Source of the DNA: Chloroflexota bacterium
GTDB taxonomy: Bacteria; Chloroflexota; Dehalococcoidia; Bin125
Length of the DNA: 64,000 nt
Direction: 5' to 3'
Assembly (NCBI GenBank): GCA_009838735.1
Contig: VXQZ01000002.1
Span: forward strand, 1 to 64,000
In this document: positions 42,842-51,419 of the stretch, piece by piece
How the letters are laid out: every line of letters begins with the position of its first letter
How positions within the stretch are numbered: position 1 is the first letter of the stretch
Program-made: the position numbers and the translations under genes
Notes under the pieces: generated by a model
What the model saw: only the letters and a program-made list of their open reading frames with translations
Databases searched by the model: none
Told to the model about the DNA's origin: nothing

Positions 42842-43393
42842 CTACTCCTCGGCGTGACACGGATCGGGTGATCGAAGTGGGTCGAGCGGACGCTGCATCC
42901 AGAGGGCGTCCGGCGCCACACCCTTCGGTCGGTCGTCAGGGTCGACTGCCACCGAGCGAAGCGGCGTGTAGCCCAAGCGTAGCCAGAAGTAGAGCGCGAC
43001 TCCATTGTCGGGCGGCAACGGAGCCAGAGCGAGTTCCGCGCCCGCCTGATGCGCAGCCTGTTCAAGGAGCGGCACTGCCGCCCCGCCGTAGCCGAACGCG
43101 CGCCAGCGGGCATCAATCGCCAGCCAGGTCCAGATCAGCGCTTGCGAACCGGCATCGGAGGGCACATGGACAAGTCTGCCGCACAGCGCACCGACGACTT
43201 CGCCATCGCCGATGATCCACCATCCCTGATCGCCGTCGTCGAGTCGATCCTGCAGCCGGCAAGGCGCGGCGCGACCAGCGATGGCCTGGGCGGCCTCTTC
43301 CATCCATTCGGCCGACACAATCGGCTCATCGAACGCGACGATGGCCGCTCGCTCACCTGTGACGCTCGATGCCTGCGCTATGGGCGAACTCAC
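42842..43393 (-). CDS. GNAT-family acetyltransferase
   Basis: A 183-aa N-acetyltransferase. The strand and beta-bulge IDARWRAFGYGGAAVPLLEQAAHQ holds the acetyl-CoA binding R-x2-G-x-G/A pattern in slightly changed form, and LYFWLRLGYTPLRS is the C-terminal family motif. Substrate unknown. The GTG start overlaps the dinG stop (GTGA). Confidence 0.8.
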   Translation of the reverse strand: MSSPIAQASSVTGERAAIVAFDEPIVSAEWMEEAAQAIAGRAAPCRLQDRLDDGDQGWWIIGDGEVVGALCGRLVHVPSDAGSQALIWTWLAIDARWRAFGYGGAAVPLLEQAAHQAGAELALAPLPPDNGVALYFWLRLGYTPLRSVAVDPDDRPKGVAPDALWMQRPLDPLRSPDPCHAEE

Positions 43394-46143
43394 GTCGTCG
43401 TCTCTCGCAGTGGCAGGAATTTCTTGACCTCGGCCGCCACTTGAGTCAGGGGTAGCTCATGGACGGGCGCCGGCGGCAACGCGCGCCGGAAGGTGGCGCC
43501 GTAGTCGCGGTGCAGCATGCGTCCGTCCAGAATCACGATCGCGCCTCGGTCGTTCCCGGCTCGGATCAGTCGGCCCACTCCCTGGCGGAACTGGATCACG
43601 GCGTTGGGCAGCGCAAAGTCGAGGAACGGGTTGTCGTACTGGTCGGCTCGCGCCTTCAGGACCGGGTCGGTCGGCGGGTCAAACGGGAGCCGAGCGATGA
43701 TCAGCTGAGACAGTGCCGGGCCCGGGATGTCGACACCGGTCCACAGCGCCTGGACGCCAAAGACGACAGTGCGCGGGTCGGACCGCAGCGCCTCGACCAT
43801 CCGCGCCGCTGAGCCGTCCCGCCCCTGACGTACCAATGACAACCCAGCCAGCTCAAGGTCGCCCGCCACCTGCCTGGTCACAGCGTTCAGCGCTCGATAC
43901 GAGCGAAAGAGCACCATCGTCTGGCCTCCGGCCGCCACCGCCAATTGTTTGACGGCCATCGCGACGAAGTCGTCGTAGTGGAGGTCATTTGGCTCGGGCG
44001 CCTCGATTGGGAGGAACACTCTGGCGTGTTGTTCGTAGTCGAATGGAGAACCGTAGACTCGCTCGTCGGCGTCTTCGTCGACGCCGAGGCGTTCGCGGAG
44101 GAATCTGAACTCAGCTCCAGGTTCATCGCTGCTGCCTAACGTGGCGCCGGTCAGGATCGTCGAGTGTTTCTGAGTCCAGAGCGGCTGCAGCGCTTCAGCA
44201 ACGCTCAGCGGTGCGGAGTGCAGGGCGGTCTGCTCGGCCCGCCTCGTCTGCCTCTTCACCCAGGCAACGGTGGTCTCGGAGTGTCTGGAGACGACGCTAT
44301 CCACCTCTGTGAGCCGCTCGCGCAGCTGCTCAATGGCGTCGATGACGTCGAAACGGGGCTGTTCGGCGTCTGGCTCAGCGGATGAGACCGCCTGGTCGAT
44401 CTCCGAGATCAGCTGCTTGAGCATCTCATAGGTCGCTGCCCAGCGCTCTTCCAGTTCCGACCACTCTCGCGAGTTGCGGACGCCTGAGGTGACTCTCATC
44501 GTGTCTGATTGCTGGTCTCGCTCGTCGCGGTACAACGAGACCAGTTCTGCAATGCGCTCGAATACCTCGGCGAGCGCGAGCTCCGCGGCTTCGACAGCCT
44601 GTTCCATCGTCGACGCGCGAAACGAGAGCCCGGCTGAGTTGGCCGCCGCGACGATCTCGTCCGTGTGATCCGCCAGTTCCACGATCGTTTCCATCAACCG
44701 CGACTCAGTTATCTCGACCGACAGCTGATCAGTCACGGCGTCTTCAAGCAGGTGCGCCTCGTCCACGATCACGACGGCGGCATCGGGCACTAACGCCGCG
44801 TTGTGGAGGAGGTCGACAGCCAGCAGGGAGTGATTGACGATCACGATGTGGGAGCGCTGCGCGAGACGCTGGACCTGTTGGACGAAGCATGATCCTGCCT
44901 TGCCGCCGTGGGTGTACTCGCACGTGCGATCGGAGAGGCATCGCATTCGCTCTGCGTTGAACTCCGGCCAGTGCTTCCCATGTTCAGGCGGCAGGCGCAT
45001 TTCCGCTCTGTCGCCGTGGACACTCAAATGCCGCCAGGTGGCCACCCTCGCGAGGACGGCGGGCTCTTCCCAGCGGCCGGCGCGCTGGATCTCGGTGTCC
45101 AGTCGCTCCTGGCAGAGATAGTTTCCGCGACCTTTGACAACGGCGGCCTCGAGCGCGTCGGCGGCCTCGGGCGAGATGCCACGAATCAGCCGACGGGCGA
45201 GCTCCACGTCATTGCCCACGAGTTGCTGTTGCAGGTTGATCGTGTTTGTAGCGATCATCACCGTACGTCCCAGCTTGAGCGCCCACAGGGCAGCCGGAAC
45301 CAGATAGGCCAGCGACTTGCCCGTGCCCGTGCCTGCCTCGACGACCAGCGACCCACCGTATTGCAGCGCATTGGCCACGTCACGAGCCATGGCGAGCTGC
45401 TCCTCGCGGCGCTCAAAGCCCTGGTCTTCCACCGACGCAAACGCACGCTCTGTCAGCTGCAACAGGGTTCCGGTGGGCAAGGAGACATCGGCCGGCCGGC
45501 CGGCCGCTTCCACGGGCCTCCGGGCTGTTTCGGTCTCGCCCAATCGCGGTGTCTGCGTCTCCCACTCGCGCAAGATTTGTCCGCTGGACCAGAAGAAGTC
45601 AGCGCCTGCGACGATCTCCGCCAGCTCGGAGCGGGCCTCGGATGGCAGGTTCGCGTAGCGTTCGCGCTGCTTGAGGAACACCTGGCGCGCGGCTTCGGCA
45701 TCATCGAGCGCTCGATGGGCGTTGGGAATGATCACTCCGTATCGTCGACAGAGTTCGCCCAATCGGTGCGACGGCGATACGGGGTCAACGATCCGCGACA
45801 ACTCCAGCGTGTCCACCTGCCGTCCCAACTCGATACCGGCTGCCTGCAGAAACCTGGCGTCAAACTCGACGTTGTGCCCGACCAGCACTGCGCTGTTGAG
45901 CATGTCCTCGACCTGCTCGGCAACATCGTCCCATGTCGGCGCATTGCGTAAGTCGTCAGGCGTGATGCCGGTCAGACGCTGGATGCGGAGCGGCGGCATC
46001 TCCATTGGTCGCACCAGCGTGCTGTACGTGTCCAACACACGATCGGGTGTGCAACGGACAATGCCGACCTCGATAATCTCGTCAAGGCCCGCCTTGAGGC
46101 CGGTCGTTTCCAGATCGATCGCTGCGTAGATTAACTCAGTCAC
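43390..46143 (-). CDS. DinG-family helicase fused to a DnaQ-like exonuclease
   Basis: A 917-aa fusion. Residues 1 to about 165 are a DEDDh 3'-5' exonuclease: D10 and E12 in AIDLETTG, D95 in NVEFDARFL, and H143/D147 in NAHRALDDAE. The rest is a DinG/XPD-type superfamily 2 helicase: Walker A EAGTGTGKSLAY (270-277), a DEAH box (VDEAHLLEDAV) and cysteines in NYLCQERLD, RCLSDRTC and SCFVQQ that suit a 4Fe-4S cluster. This matches the bifunctional helicase-epsilon type. Presumed role is DNA repair or unwinding of R-loops and forks. The GTG start follows GGGATGAGG. Confidence 0.92.
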   Translation of the reverse strand: MTELIYAAIDLETTGLKAGLDEIIEVGIVRCTPDRVLDTYSTLVRPMEMPPLRIQRLTGITPDDLRNAPTWDDVAEQVEDMLNSAVLVGHNVEFDARFLQAAGIELGRQVDTLELSRIVDPVSPSHRLGELCRRYGVIIPNAHRALDDAEAARQVFLKQRERYANLPSEARSELAEIVAGADFFWSSGQILREWETQTPRLGETETARRPVEAAGRPADVSLPTGTLLQLTERAFASVEDQGFERREEQLAMARDVANALQYGGSLVVEAGTGTGKSLAYLVPAALWALKLGRTVMIATNTINLQQQLVGNDVELARRLIRGISPEAADALEAAVVKGRGNYLCQERLDTEIQRAGRWEEPAVLARVATWRHLSVHGDRAEMRLPPEHGKHWPEFNAERMRCLSDRTCEYTHGGKAGSCFVQQVQRLAQRSHIVIVNHSLLAVDLLHNAALVPDAAVVIVDEAHLLEDAVTDQLSVEITESRLMETIVELADHTDEIVAAANSAGLSFRASTMEQAVEAAELALAEVFERIAELVSLYRDERDQQSDTMRVTSGVRNSREWSELEERWAATYEMLKQLISEIDQAVSSAEPDAEQPRFDVIDAIEQLRERLTEVDSVVSRHSETTVAWVKRQTRRAEQTALHSAPLSVAEALQPLWTQKHSTILTGATLGSSDEPGAEFRFLRERLGVDEDADERVYGSPFDYEQHARVFLPIEAPEPNDLHYDDFVAMAVKQLAVAAGGQTMVLFRSYRALNAVTRQVAGDLELAGLSLVRQGRDGSAARMVEALRSDPRTVVFGVQALWTGVDIPGPALSQLIIARLPFDPPTDPVLKARADQYDNPFLDFALPNAVIQFRQGVGRLIRAGNDRGAIVILDGRMLHRDYGATFRRALPPAPVHELPLTQVAAEVKKFLPLRETTT

Positions 46144-46591
46144 GCCTCATCCCAGGATTCTGCGAGGGTGAACCAATGCTGCTGTTTGGCTCACCGCGTC
46201 CGCCTTTCAGGTTTCAGCGCAACTTTTTTTCGGCGACCGACCAGATCGTTGATCTTCAGTGTTTTGCAGGGGATCGCGGCGACGGACTTTCAGGTTTTTT
46301 CAGGAATCTTCAGCCGACCTCGGCCCACGTCGCGACTGGAGGCGTACGTCCTTGTTCGATTTTGTTCGATTCTGTGCGGTTCCTGTAGGCCTTCGGACGG
46401 TTCTGAGCGGCGGTGTTCGGTGGTTGTTCGGCGGTTGTTCGGCGATTGGGCGCCTGCGTTGAATGTGGCATGAGACGCGCTTTCGAGCTGGATGAGGTCG
46501 CTGCGGTCATCCTACAAGAACATTGGTTCGACGGGATCGTCTCGATCGTGGTCGGCGTTACTCAAGCCGGGGAGGTGGCGAGCGAACCTCC
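46144..46591. other. Intergenic region, 448 nt, repeat-rich
   Basis: No credible gene. It separates the dinG start from the PHP-gene stop, and contains several helically spaced short repeats, described separately. 46460-46590 shows no structure I could identify. Confidence 0.6.
46278..46447. repeat. Helically phased short repeat array
   Basis: On the plus strand TTCAGG/TTCAGC recur with a 10-bp period (TTCAGGTTTT TTCAGGAATC TTCAGCCG, from 46289); further on, TTGTTCGATT occurs twice at 10 bp (46352-46371) and then GTTCGG units at about 11 bp (46414-46442). On the minus strand these read CTGAA, CGAACAA and CGAACA, resembling the CTGGACAAAT array at 20.3 kb. Units are degenerate; there are no spacers, unlike CRISPR. 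Confidence 0.65.
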
Positions 46592-47308
46592 CTACGACAC
46601 GTCCTCGCCTTCGCATGGCCCGAAGGGCTGGAACTCGCCGATGTTGAGACCCTCGTAGCAAACCGTTGCGCCATCGTGCAGGAGCTGGACCACCTGCTCA
46701 CTGCAGGTCAACGGCTCTGGGAAGACCGTTGCGTAGCTACCGATTCCCGATGTTGAGTGTGCGTCGGAACCGCCGGTGACCGGTTTGCCCATGATCCGGG
46801 CGACTTCGAGGGCGAACAGGTTCTCGCGCCGTGTGTTGCCCCCGTTGCCGACCTCGATGCCATGCACCACCTGGAACACGTGCATGCGCTCGGCCGCCTC
46901 CTCCGGCGTCATGGAGAACGGCTCTTCGCCCCTGCGGCGAAAGGTAACCGGATCGAAGAAGTGGCGGAACGGGTGGGCGACCGACATGAATGCGCCGATC
47001 TCGTCGCACACCTCGCGCAACCGCTCGGCGGAGCGAATGCCCGGGTAGTACTGGTCGATCCCGAAGACCACGATGTGTCCCAGATCGGTCGAGACTTCCA
47101 TGCCCGGGTTGAGATAGATCCCGGCTTCGGTCATGGCCTCGCTGTACTGGTTCCAGTCGTAGCGTTCCCAGACGCGGTCGTGCTCGGTCAGATTGACTCC
47201 TGTGAGGCCAATTCGGTTGGCCTCTTCCAGAAGTTCATCAGGTTGCAGCGCGGAATCGGCGGCGCCGCGAACGGTGTGAATGTGTGCGTCCAGAATCGTG
47301 CCGGGCAT
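46592..47308 (-). CDS. PHP-domain metal-dependent phosphoesterase
   Basis: A 238-aa PHP protein. The metal-binding histidine and acidic residues follow the family order: DAHIHT, LTEHD, PGMEVST, SVAHPFRHF and GGSDAHST. PHP domains hydrolyse phosphoesters with a trinuclear metal site. No polymerase is attached, so it is a standalone enzyme. I prefer the ATG at 47308; a TTG at 47359 is open in frame, but a TATACT -10 at 47363-47368 would start transcription too close to it. Confidence 0.85.
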   Translation of the reverse strand: MPGTILDAHIHTVRGAADSALQPDELLEEANRIGLTGVNLTEHDRVWERYDWNQYSEAMTEAGIYLNPGMEVSTDLGHIVVFGIDQYYPGIRSAERLREVCDEIGAFMSVAHPFRHFFDPVTFRRRGEEPFSMTPEEAAERMHVFQVVHGIEVGNGGNTRRENLFALEVARIMGKPVTGGSDAHSTSGIGSYATVFPEPLTCSEQVVQLLHDGATVCYEGLNIGEFQPFGPCEGEDVS

Positions 47309-47406
47309 CGACTGAGGATCCACAGGGTCTCCAGCTCCAGGGGCGAAGGGATTGCTCAACTGAGTATACGCACCGGTCTGGCGAACTCCGTGTCATCGAG
47401 TTTCGA

Positions 47407-47832
47407 TCAGGCGGCGGCCAGGTGGGGCAGCATCCATCCGTAGCAGCCTGCGGCGATCAGGGCGACCAGGACAATCCTGCGCCAGAGCCACGCTTGCCAG
47501 GCGACGGCGCCCGCGGCCAGCACTGCCAGCGCCAGGATGATGCCGAGTGTGAACTGCCAGGAGGGACTGCCGAGGCCTGGCGAACCGCCATCCGCGACAT
47601 TGAGCAAGACGACGCCTAGCAACAGGCCGAGCAGCGCGCAGCCGGCTTGCGCAACCAGCGCGGCGCCCAGACTGACCATGACCCAGTTGGACGGGTCGGG
47701 AAACTGACGACGCAGCCAGTTCGTGGTTGGTACCGCAACCAGCAGTGGTCCGAAGATGCCCAGTCCAAAGACGCCGACCGCGGCACCCGCAACGAAGCCC
47801 GAGAACAGGGCAGCGACCGCTTCCACGTTCAC
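47407..47832 (-). CDS. Hypothetical membrane protein with about four helices
   Basis: A 141-aa, very hydrophobic protein with four probable transmembrane segments (residues about 5-30, 48-78, 93-112 and 118-138) and a tryptophan-rich last third. No family is recognised. Its start overlaps the ispE stop (ATGA at 47829-47832). Confidence 0.65.
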   Translation of the reverse strand: MNVEAVAALFSGFVAGAAVGVFGLGIFGPLLVAVPTTNWLRRQFPDPSNWVMVSLGAALVAQAGCALLGLLLGVVLLNVADGGSPGLGSPSWQFTLGIILALAVLAAGAVAWQAWLWRRIVLVALIAAGCYGWMLPHLAAA

Positions 47833-48761
47833 TCCCTCTGGATCGCCGTGGCTGATGCCATGTCGAGTGGTCGGGCAACGCAGGTGAATCCCGCGGACAC
47901 GCCGAGTTGACGTGATGCGCGCTCGGCGACGTCCGGATCGAGAACGGCAAACATCGACGGTCCGGCGCCGGCAAGCAGTGGAGTGACCGGCTCAGCGCCA
48001 ACCTCCAGCGAGGCTCGGGCGATGGCTGTGCCCATCGCTCGCCAGGCTGGAGTGAGCCCTTGCATGACCTCGCGTGCCGTCCGATCGAACGAGTTGACGC
48101 AGTCTTCCTGTGTTGGCGACATTCCGTCGCTCAGGCGAGTAGACAAGGCGACTGTTGCGTCTCCGCTGCGAAAGTCGGTGGAGCGCAGGGAGCGATACAT
48201 CGTGGCCGTCTTTGCGGCGGGAACCGGAATCTCCGGGCGGTGGAGCAGCACGGCCCAATCGCTTGAAACGCTCTCCAGCGGGGTCACGAGGTCTCCGCGT
48301 CCGGCCATTCGCACGGGGCCTCCGAGCAGACAGGCCGGTACGTCGGAGCCGACTTCAGCGCCGATCACCATCAACTCCTCGTCGGTCAGATCGAGACTCC
48401 ATGCCGCTCGGACCAGGCGCAGGAATGCGGCAGCGTCGGTCGACCCTCCGCCCAATCCGGCGGCGAGCGGAATGCGTTTGACGACCTCGATCTCCGCCCC
48501 GCCGGGCAGCGGGCAACGCCGTTCCAACGCGGTCCAGGCGCGAACGATGATGTCGTCGGACGTCTCTATGGACATCCGGTGTCCCTTGTCATCGTGGTAG
48601 CTAATCAGCCGATCGTTCGTGGTCCTGGTCATCCGAACGTCATCGACCAGATCCAGCGACACAGCAACCGATGCGAGGTCGTGGTATCCATCCTCGCGCC
48701 GACCCAGCACTTCAAGTGTGAGGTTCAGCTTGGCGGCGGCAGATGACTTCCAGGTCGTCAT
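47829..48761 (-). CDS. ispE: 4-diphosphocytidyl-2-C-methyl-D-erythritol kinase
   Basis: A 310-aa GHMP kinase of the MEP isoprenoid pathway, phosphorylating CDP-ME. KLNLTLEVLGRREDGYHDL is the canonical N-terminus, IPLAAGLGGGSTDAAAFL the ATP-binding glycine loop, and AGAGPSMFAV the third motif. The ATG at 48761 overlaps the rsmA stop (ATGA), and rsmA-ispE is a common neighbourhood. Confidence 0.95.
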   Translation of the reverse strand: MTTWKSSAAAKLNLTLEVLGRREDGYHDLASVAVSLDLVDDVRMTRTTNDRLISYHDDKGHRMSIETSDDIIVRAWTALERRCPLPGGAEIEVVKRIPLAAGLGGGSTDAAAFLRLVRAAWSLDLTDEELMVIGAEVGSDVPACLLGGPVRMAGRGDLVTPLESVSSDWAVLLHRPEIPVPAAKTATMYRSLRSTDFRSGDATVALSTRLSDGMSPTQEDCVNSFDRTAREVMQGLTPAWRAMGTAIARASLEVGAEPVTPLLAGAGPSMFAVLDPDVAERASRQLGVSAGFTCVARPLDMASATAIQRE

Positions 48762-49600
48762 TGGGACCGCTCTGAGCGACCGGCCATCTGCTCTTCGCGC
48801 CACCAGGCGAGGCGCGCCCACTCTTCAAGCGTCAGGGTCCCAGGGCGCCGTGAAGGATCGATCTCGCATGCTTCAAGCCACTCGATTGCGCCGTTCGGCG
48901 GCAGCCAGACTCCTTGCGCCAATGCGTTATGTAACTGCTTGCGCGGACTGCGGAAACCGCCGCGGACGACTTCAAAGAAGCGCTCGATGCTGGGAACGTC
49001 AACCGCCGGGCGGTCTCGGACTCGCAGCATGACCACAGCCGATCGGACCTGCGGCGGGGGATTGAAGGCTTCGCGCTCCACGCTGAAGAGCATTTCCGCG
49101 TCGGCGTAGAACTGGACCGAGACGGCCATCAGTGACAGTTTGCCGGGGTTGGCGGTGATCCGCTGGGCAACCTCGTGCTGGATCATTGCGAGCATCCAGG
49201 CTGGTTGCTCATCTTCTTCTTCGAGGAACTTGCGAAAGATCGGAGCGGTGATCGCGTAAGGCAGGTTGCCGACGAGTCCGTAGGGTGGCTGCGCGGCGAC
49301 CAGAGCGAGGGCCTCACCAGGATCGGTTTCGAGGACATCCTGTTCAACCACTACGACAGAGCGGTCAATCCCCTGGGAGGCCAGACGGCGCCGTGCGCGG
49401 AAGGCCATCGCCTCGTCAAGCTCTATCGAGACCAGGGGCCGACTGAGCTCGGCCAAACGAGATGTCAACGCGCCGTCGCCGGCGCCGACCTCAAGTATTG
49501 GAGCGGGTTCTGAAGGAACTGCTTCGACGATTCGTTCGAGGACTCGTTCGTCGCGTAACAGGTGCTGGCCGAGGCGCGCTCGACGCCGTCGCGCGCTCAT
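48758..49600 (-). CDS. rsmA: 16S rRNA adenine dimethyltransferase
   Basis: A 280-aa KsgA/RsmA enzyme that dimethylates two adjacent adenines in the 16S 3' hairpin. ILEVGAGDGALTSRL is motif I and GNLPYAITAPIFRKF has the NLPY motif IV. The RLGQHLLRDERVLERI N-terminus matches the family, so I place the start at ATG 49600 rather than at an upstream in-frame codon. Overlaps ispE. Confidence 0.95.
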   Translation of the reverse strand: MSARRRRARLGQHLLRDERVLERIVEAVPSEPAPILEVGAGDGALTSRLAELSRPLVSIELDEAMAFRARRRLASQGIDRSVVVVEQDVLETDPGEALALVAAQPPYGLVGNLPYAITAPIFRKFLEEEDEQPAWMLAMIQHEVAQRITANPGKLSLMAVSVQFYADAEMLFSVEREAFNPPPQVRSAVVMLRVRDRPAVDVPSIERFFEVVRGGFRSPRKQLHNALAQGVWLPPNGAIEWLEACEIDPSRRPGTLTLEEWARLAWWREEQMAGRSERSQ

Positions 49601-49691
49601 GCGGTCAACCGGAAGTCGGGAACCATAGCAAGGTGGTGAAGAGTGGTCGTGCACCTGAGGTCGAACGCCGCCATGAGCTTGCCTTCGCTAG

Positions 49692-49805
49692 CCGGCTCTG
49701 CCCAGGCACTCCCGCGTCACCCGACCGAACAACCGCTTACCGCTGCTTCCTCTCGGACCTGACGGGGTTCACGGCGGGCCGCCGCGCGGGACCCAAGCTT
49801 CATCA
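49692..49805 (-). ncRNA. ffs: Signal recognition particle RNA (4.5S-type)
   Basis: The minus strand carries the SRP S-domain: GAACCCCGTCAGGTCCGAG, then AGGAAGCAGCGGTAAGCGG, the conserved helix-8 core with GUCAGG and GGAAGCAGC. CCCGCG (about 49784-49789) pairs with CGCGGG (about 49711-49716), and GCTTGGGT pairs with GCCTGGGC to close helix 5. Ends are estimated to a few bases; size is close to 100 nt. With Ffh (not in the window) it forms SRP, which docks on FtsY encoded at 34.7 kb. The SRP tetraloop region reads GAGAG instead of GGAAG. Confidence 0.88.
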
Positions 49806-50009
49806 CTGCTTGGCGTCGGTAGTTCTCATGTCGCCGCCCTCAACTCAGGAGTTCAACCCCGCTACAGCGGATTGCGGGTACAAGGCACCGCTAGCTCCCC
49901 GTCTAGCACGACCGTCCATAACTCTACCACCAGCCAGATCGAGCAGGCGTCGGAGTAAACTCATTGCATTGGTCCGCTGTGCGACGGCGAGAACGAACAG
50001 GAGCAGCCA

Positions 50010-51413
50010 GTGCGAATCGTCTCGATCGGCTGCCCCGTGCCAAGTCCCAACGTCGACAATCACTCGATTGCCAACGCGCCGTCGATCTTCGACTACGACG
50101 CCTGCATCATTGACCCGCAGTCGGTCTCCGAGCAGATCGAGGGGATCGCCGCGACAACCCTCGATGTGAAGGCGCATGACGGACGAGCGATCAGTCTTGG
50201 CGAGTCCGGGGCGTTTCAGTTCGGATTAGCGGAGCTGTTACAGCAGCGGCAGATGGAGCTTCGCTTGCTGCTGGAACGCGGCGGCGTACTGGTCGTGTTC
50301 GTCTATCCGAATGTCCGGCACCCTGGCGTCGCAGCGTTTCCGGGTCTTGATCGGTACTCGCTGATCCCGGGGCCGGAAAGCGATCCGTTCCGCTGGCCCA
50401 ATCTTCGTCCGGGTGAAGGCAAGGATGTTCAATCCACGAACGCGCAACACGCGGCAAGCAGTTACTTCGAAGAACTGGGCGGCCGTCTGCGCTACCGGGC
50501 GGTGTTGGACTTCAAGGTTACGGCGCATGACACGGTGATTGGCCGGTCGGTCGGCGGCGCGGCCGTTGCGGCCGAGTTTCGGATCGGACCCGGGCGGATC
50601 ATTGCGCTGCCACCGCCCGACAACCTGTCGGCGACGCAACGCAAGAGTTTCAGCGCGGTTCTGCTCGAGTTGATCGAGCGCAGCGTGCAGGATCCCACGC
50701 AGCAGGATCCGCCAGTCTGGGCTCGACGCTACGACACGCCCGAGGCTTCTGCGGCACGCGACGAGCTGACCGCGGCTGCGGAGGAACTCAAACAGGTACA
50801 GCGTCGTGTGACCGAGGCCGAGTCACTGGTCGCCGATGCCACGCGCTTCGAGCAGATGCTCTGGCAGAGCCAGAACCTGGCATTCAGAGACGTGATTGAG
50901 GACTCGTTCCGGATCTTGGGCTATGCCGCGTCAATGACGGCCGACGGGATGGAGCTCCGTGATGGCTCCGAGGTATCAATCGTCGAGACCGCTTCGGCCA
51001 ACAGCGCCGTCAGCCACCGGATCTACCTGACGCTGCAGAACCGGATCGAAGAGCATTACCTGCGTCGCCGAAGTCGGCCGAAGGGGATCATCGTCGCCAA
51101 CGGCTTCCGCGAGACGGATCCGCGCATCCGCCGCGAGCCATTCCCGAAGACCCTGGTCGATGCCTGTGAGACGTTCGGCTTCGCACTGATCCCGGTTGAA
51201 GCGCTGTATGAGCTCGTCACGTTTGCGAGCGAAGCATCTGACGAACCTGAGGTGCTTGAGGAAGTCCGCCGCTCGATCGCGGAGGCCTCGGGCGTCCTGG
51301 AGATCGCTCTGGAAGAAGAGGGCGACGACGAAGATGTAGAGGACGGGGAAGTCGAACCGGCCGTGGCGTCGGCCGACAATGGGGCGGTGGCGGCGCCGGC
51401 CGAGGCCGGTTGA
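50010..51413 (+). CDS. Unknown protein with a restriction-endonuclease-like C-terminal part
   Basis: A 467-aa protein. The first half is an alpha/beta region with a clear LLLERGGVLVVFVYPN strand and GRIIALPPP segment. A coiled coil (about residues 250-290, ARDELTAAAEELKQVQRR) leads to a C-terminal domain with ILGYAASMTADGMEL, EVSIVETAS and KGIIVANGFRETDPRIRREPF then FALIPVEALYELVT, a pattern that resembles PD-(D/E)XK nuclease-like folds whose lysine is not evident. The tail is very acidic. A ribosome site AGGAG precedes the GTG. No family can be named with confidence. Confidence 0.75.
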   Translation: MRIVSIGCPVPSPNVDNHSIANAPSIFDYDACIIDPQSVSEQIEGIAATTLDVKAHDGRAISLGESGAFQFGLAELLQQRQMELRLLLERGGVLVVFVYPNVRHPGVAAFPGLDRYSLIPGPESDPFRWPNLRPGEGKDVQSTNAQHAASSYFEELGGRLRYRAVLDFKVTAHDTVIGRSVGGAAVAAEFRIGPGRIIALPPPDNLSATQRKSFSAVLLELIERSVQDPTQQDPPVWARRYDTPEASAARDELTAAAEELKQVQRRVTEAESLVADATRFEQMLWQSQNLAFRDVIEDSFRILGYAASMTADGMELRDGSEVSIVETASANSAVSHRIYLTLQNRIEEHYLRRRSRPKGIIVANGFRETDPRIRREPFPKTLVDACETFGFALIPVEALYELVTFASEASDEPEVLEEVRRSIAEASGVLEIALEEEGDDEDVEDGEVEPAVASADNGAVAAPAEAG

Positions 51414-51419
51414 GGTCTG

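Noticed and set aside
47309-47359. TTG start for the PHP gene at 47359
   Set aside because: A TATACT -10 only 3 nt upstream would start transcription at about the TTG. The ATG at 47308 gives the usual PHP N-terminus.
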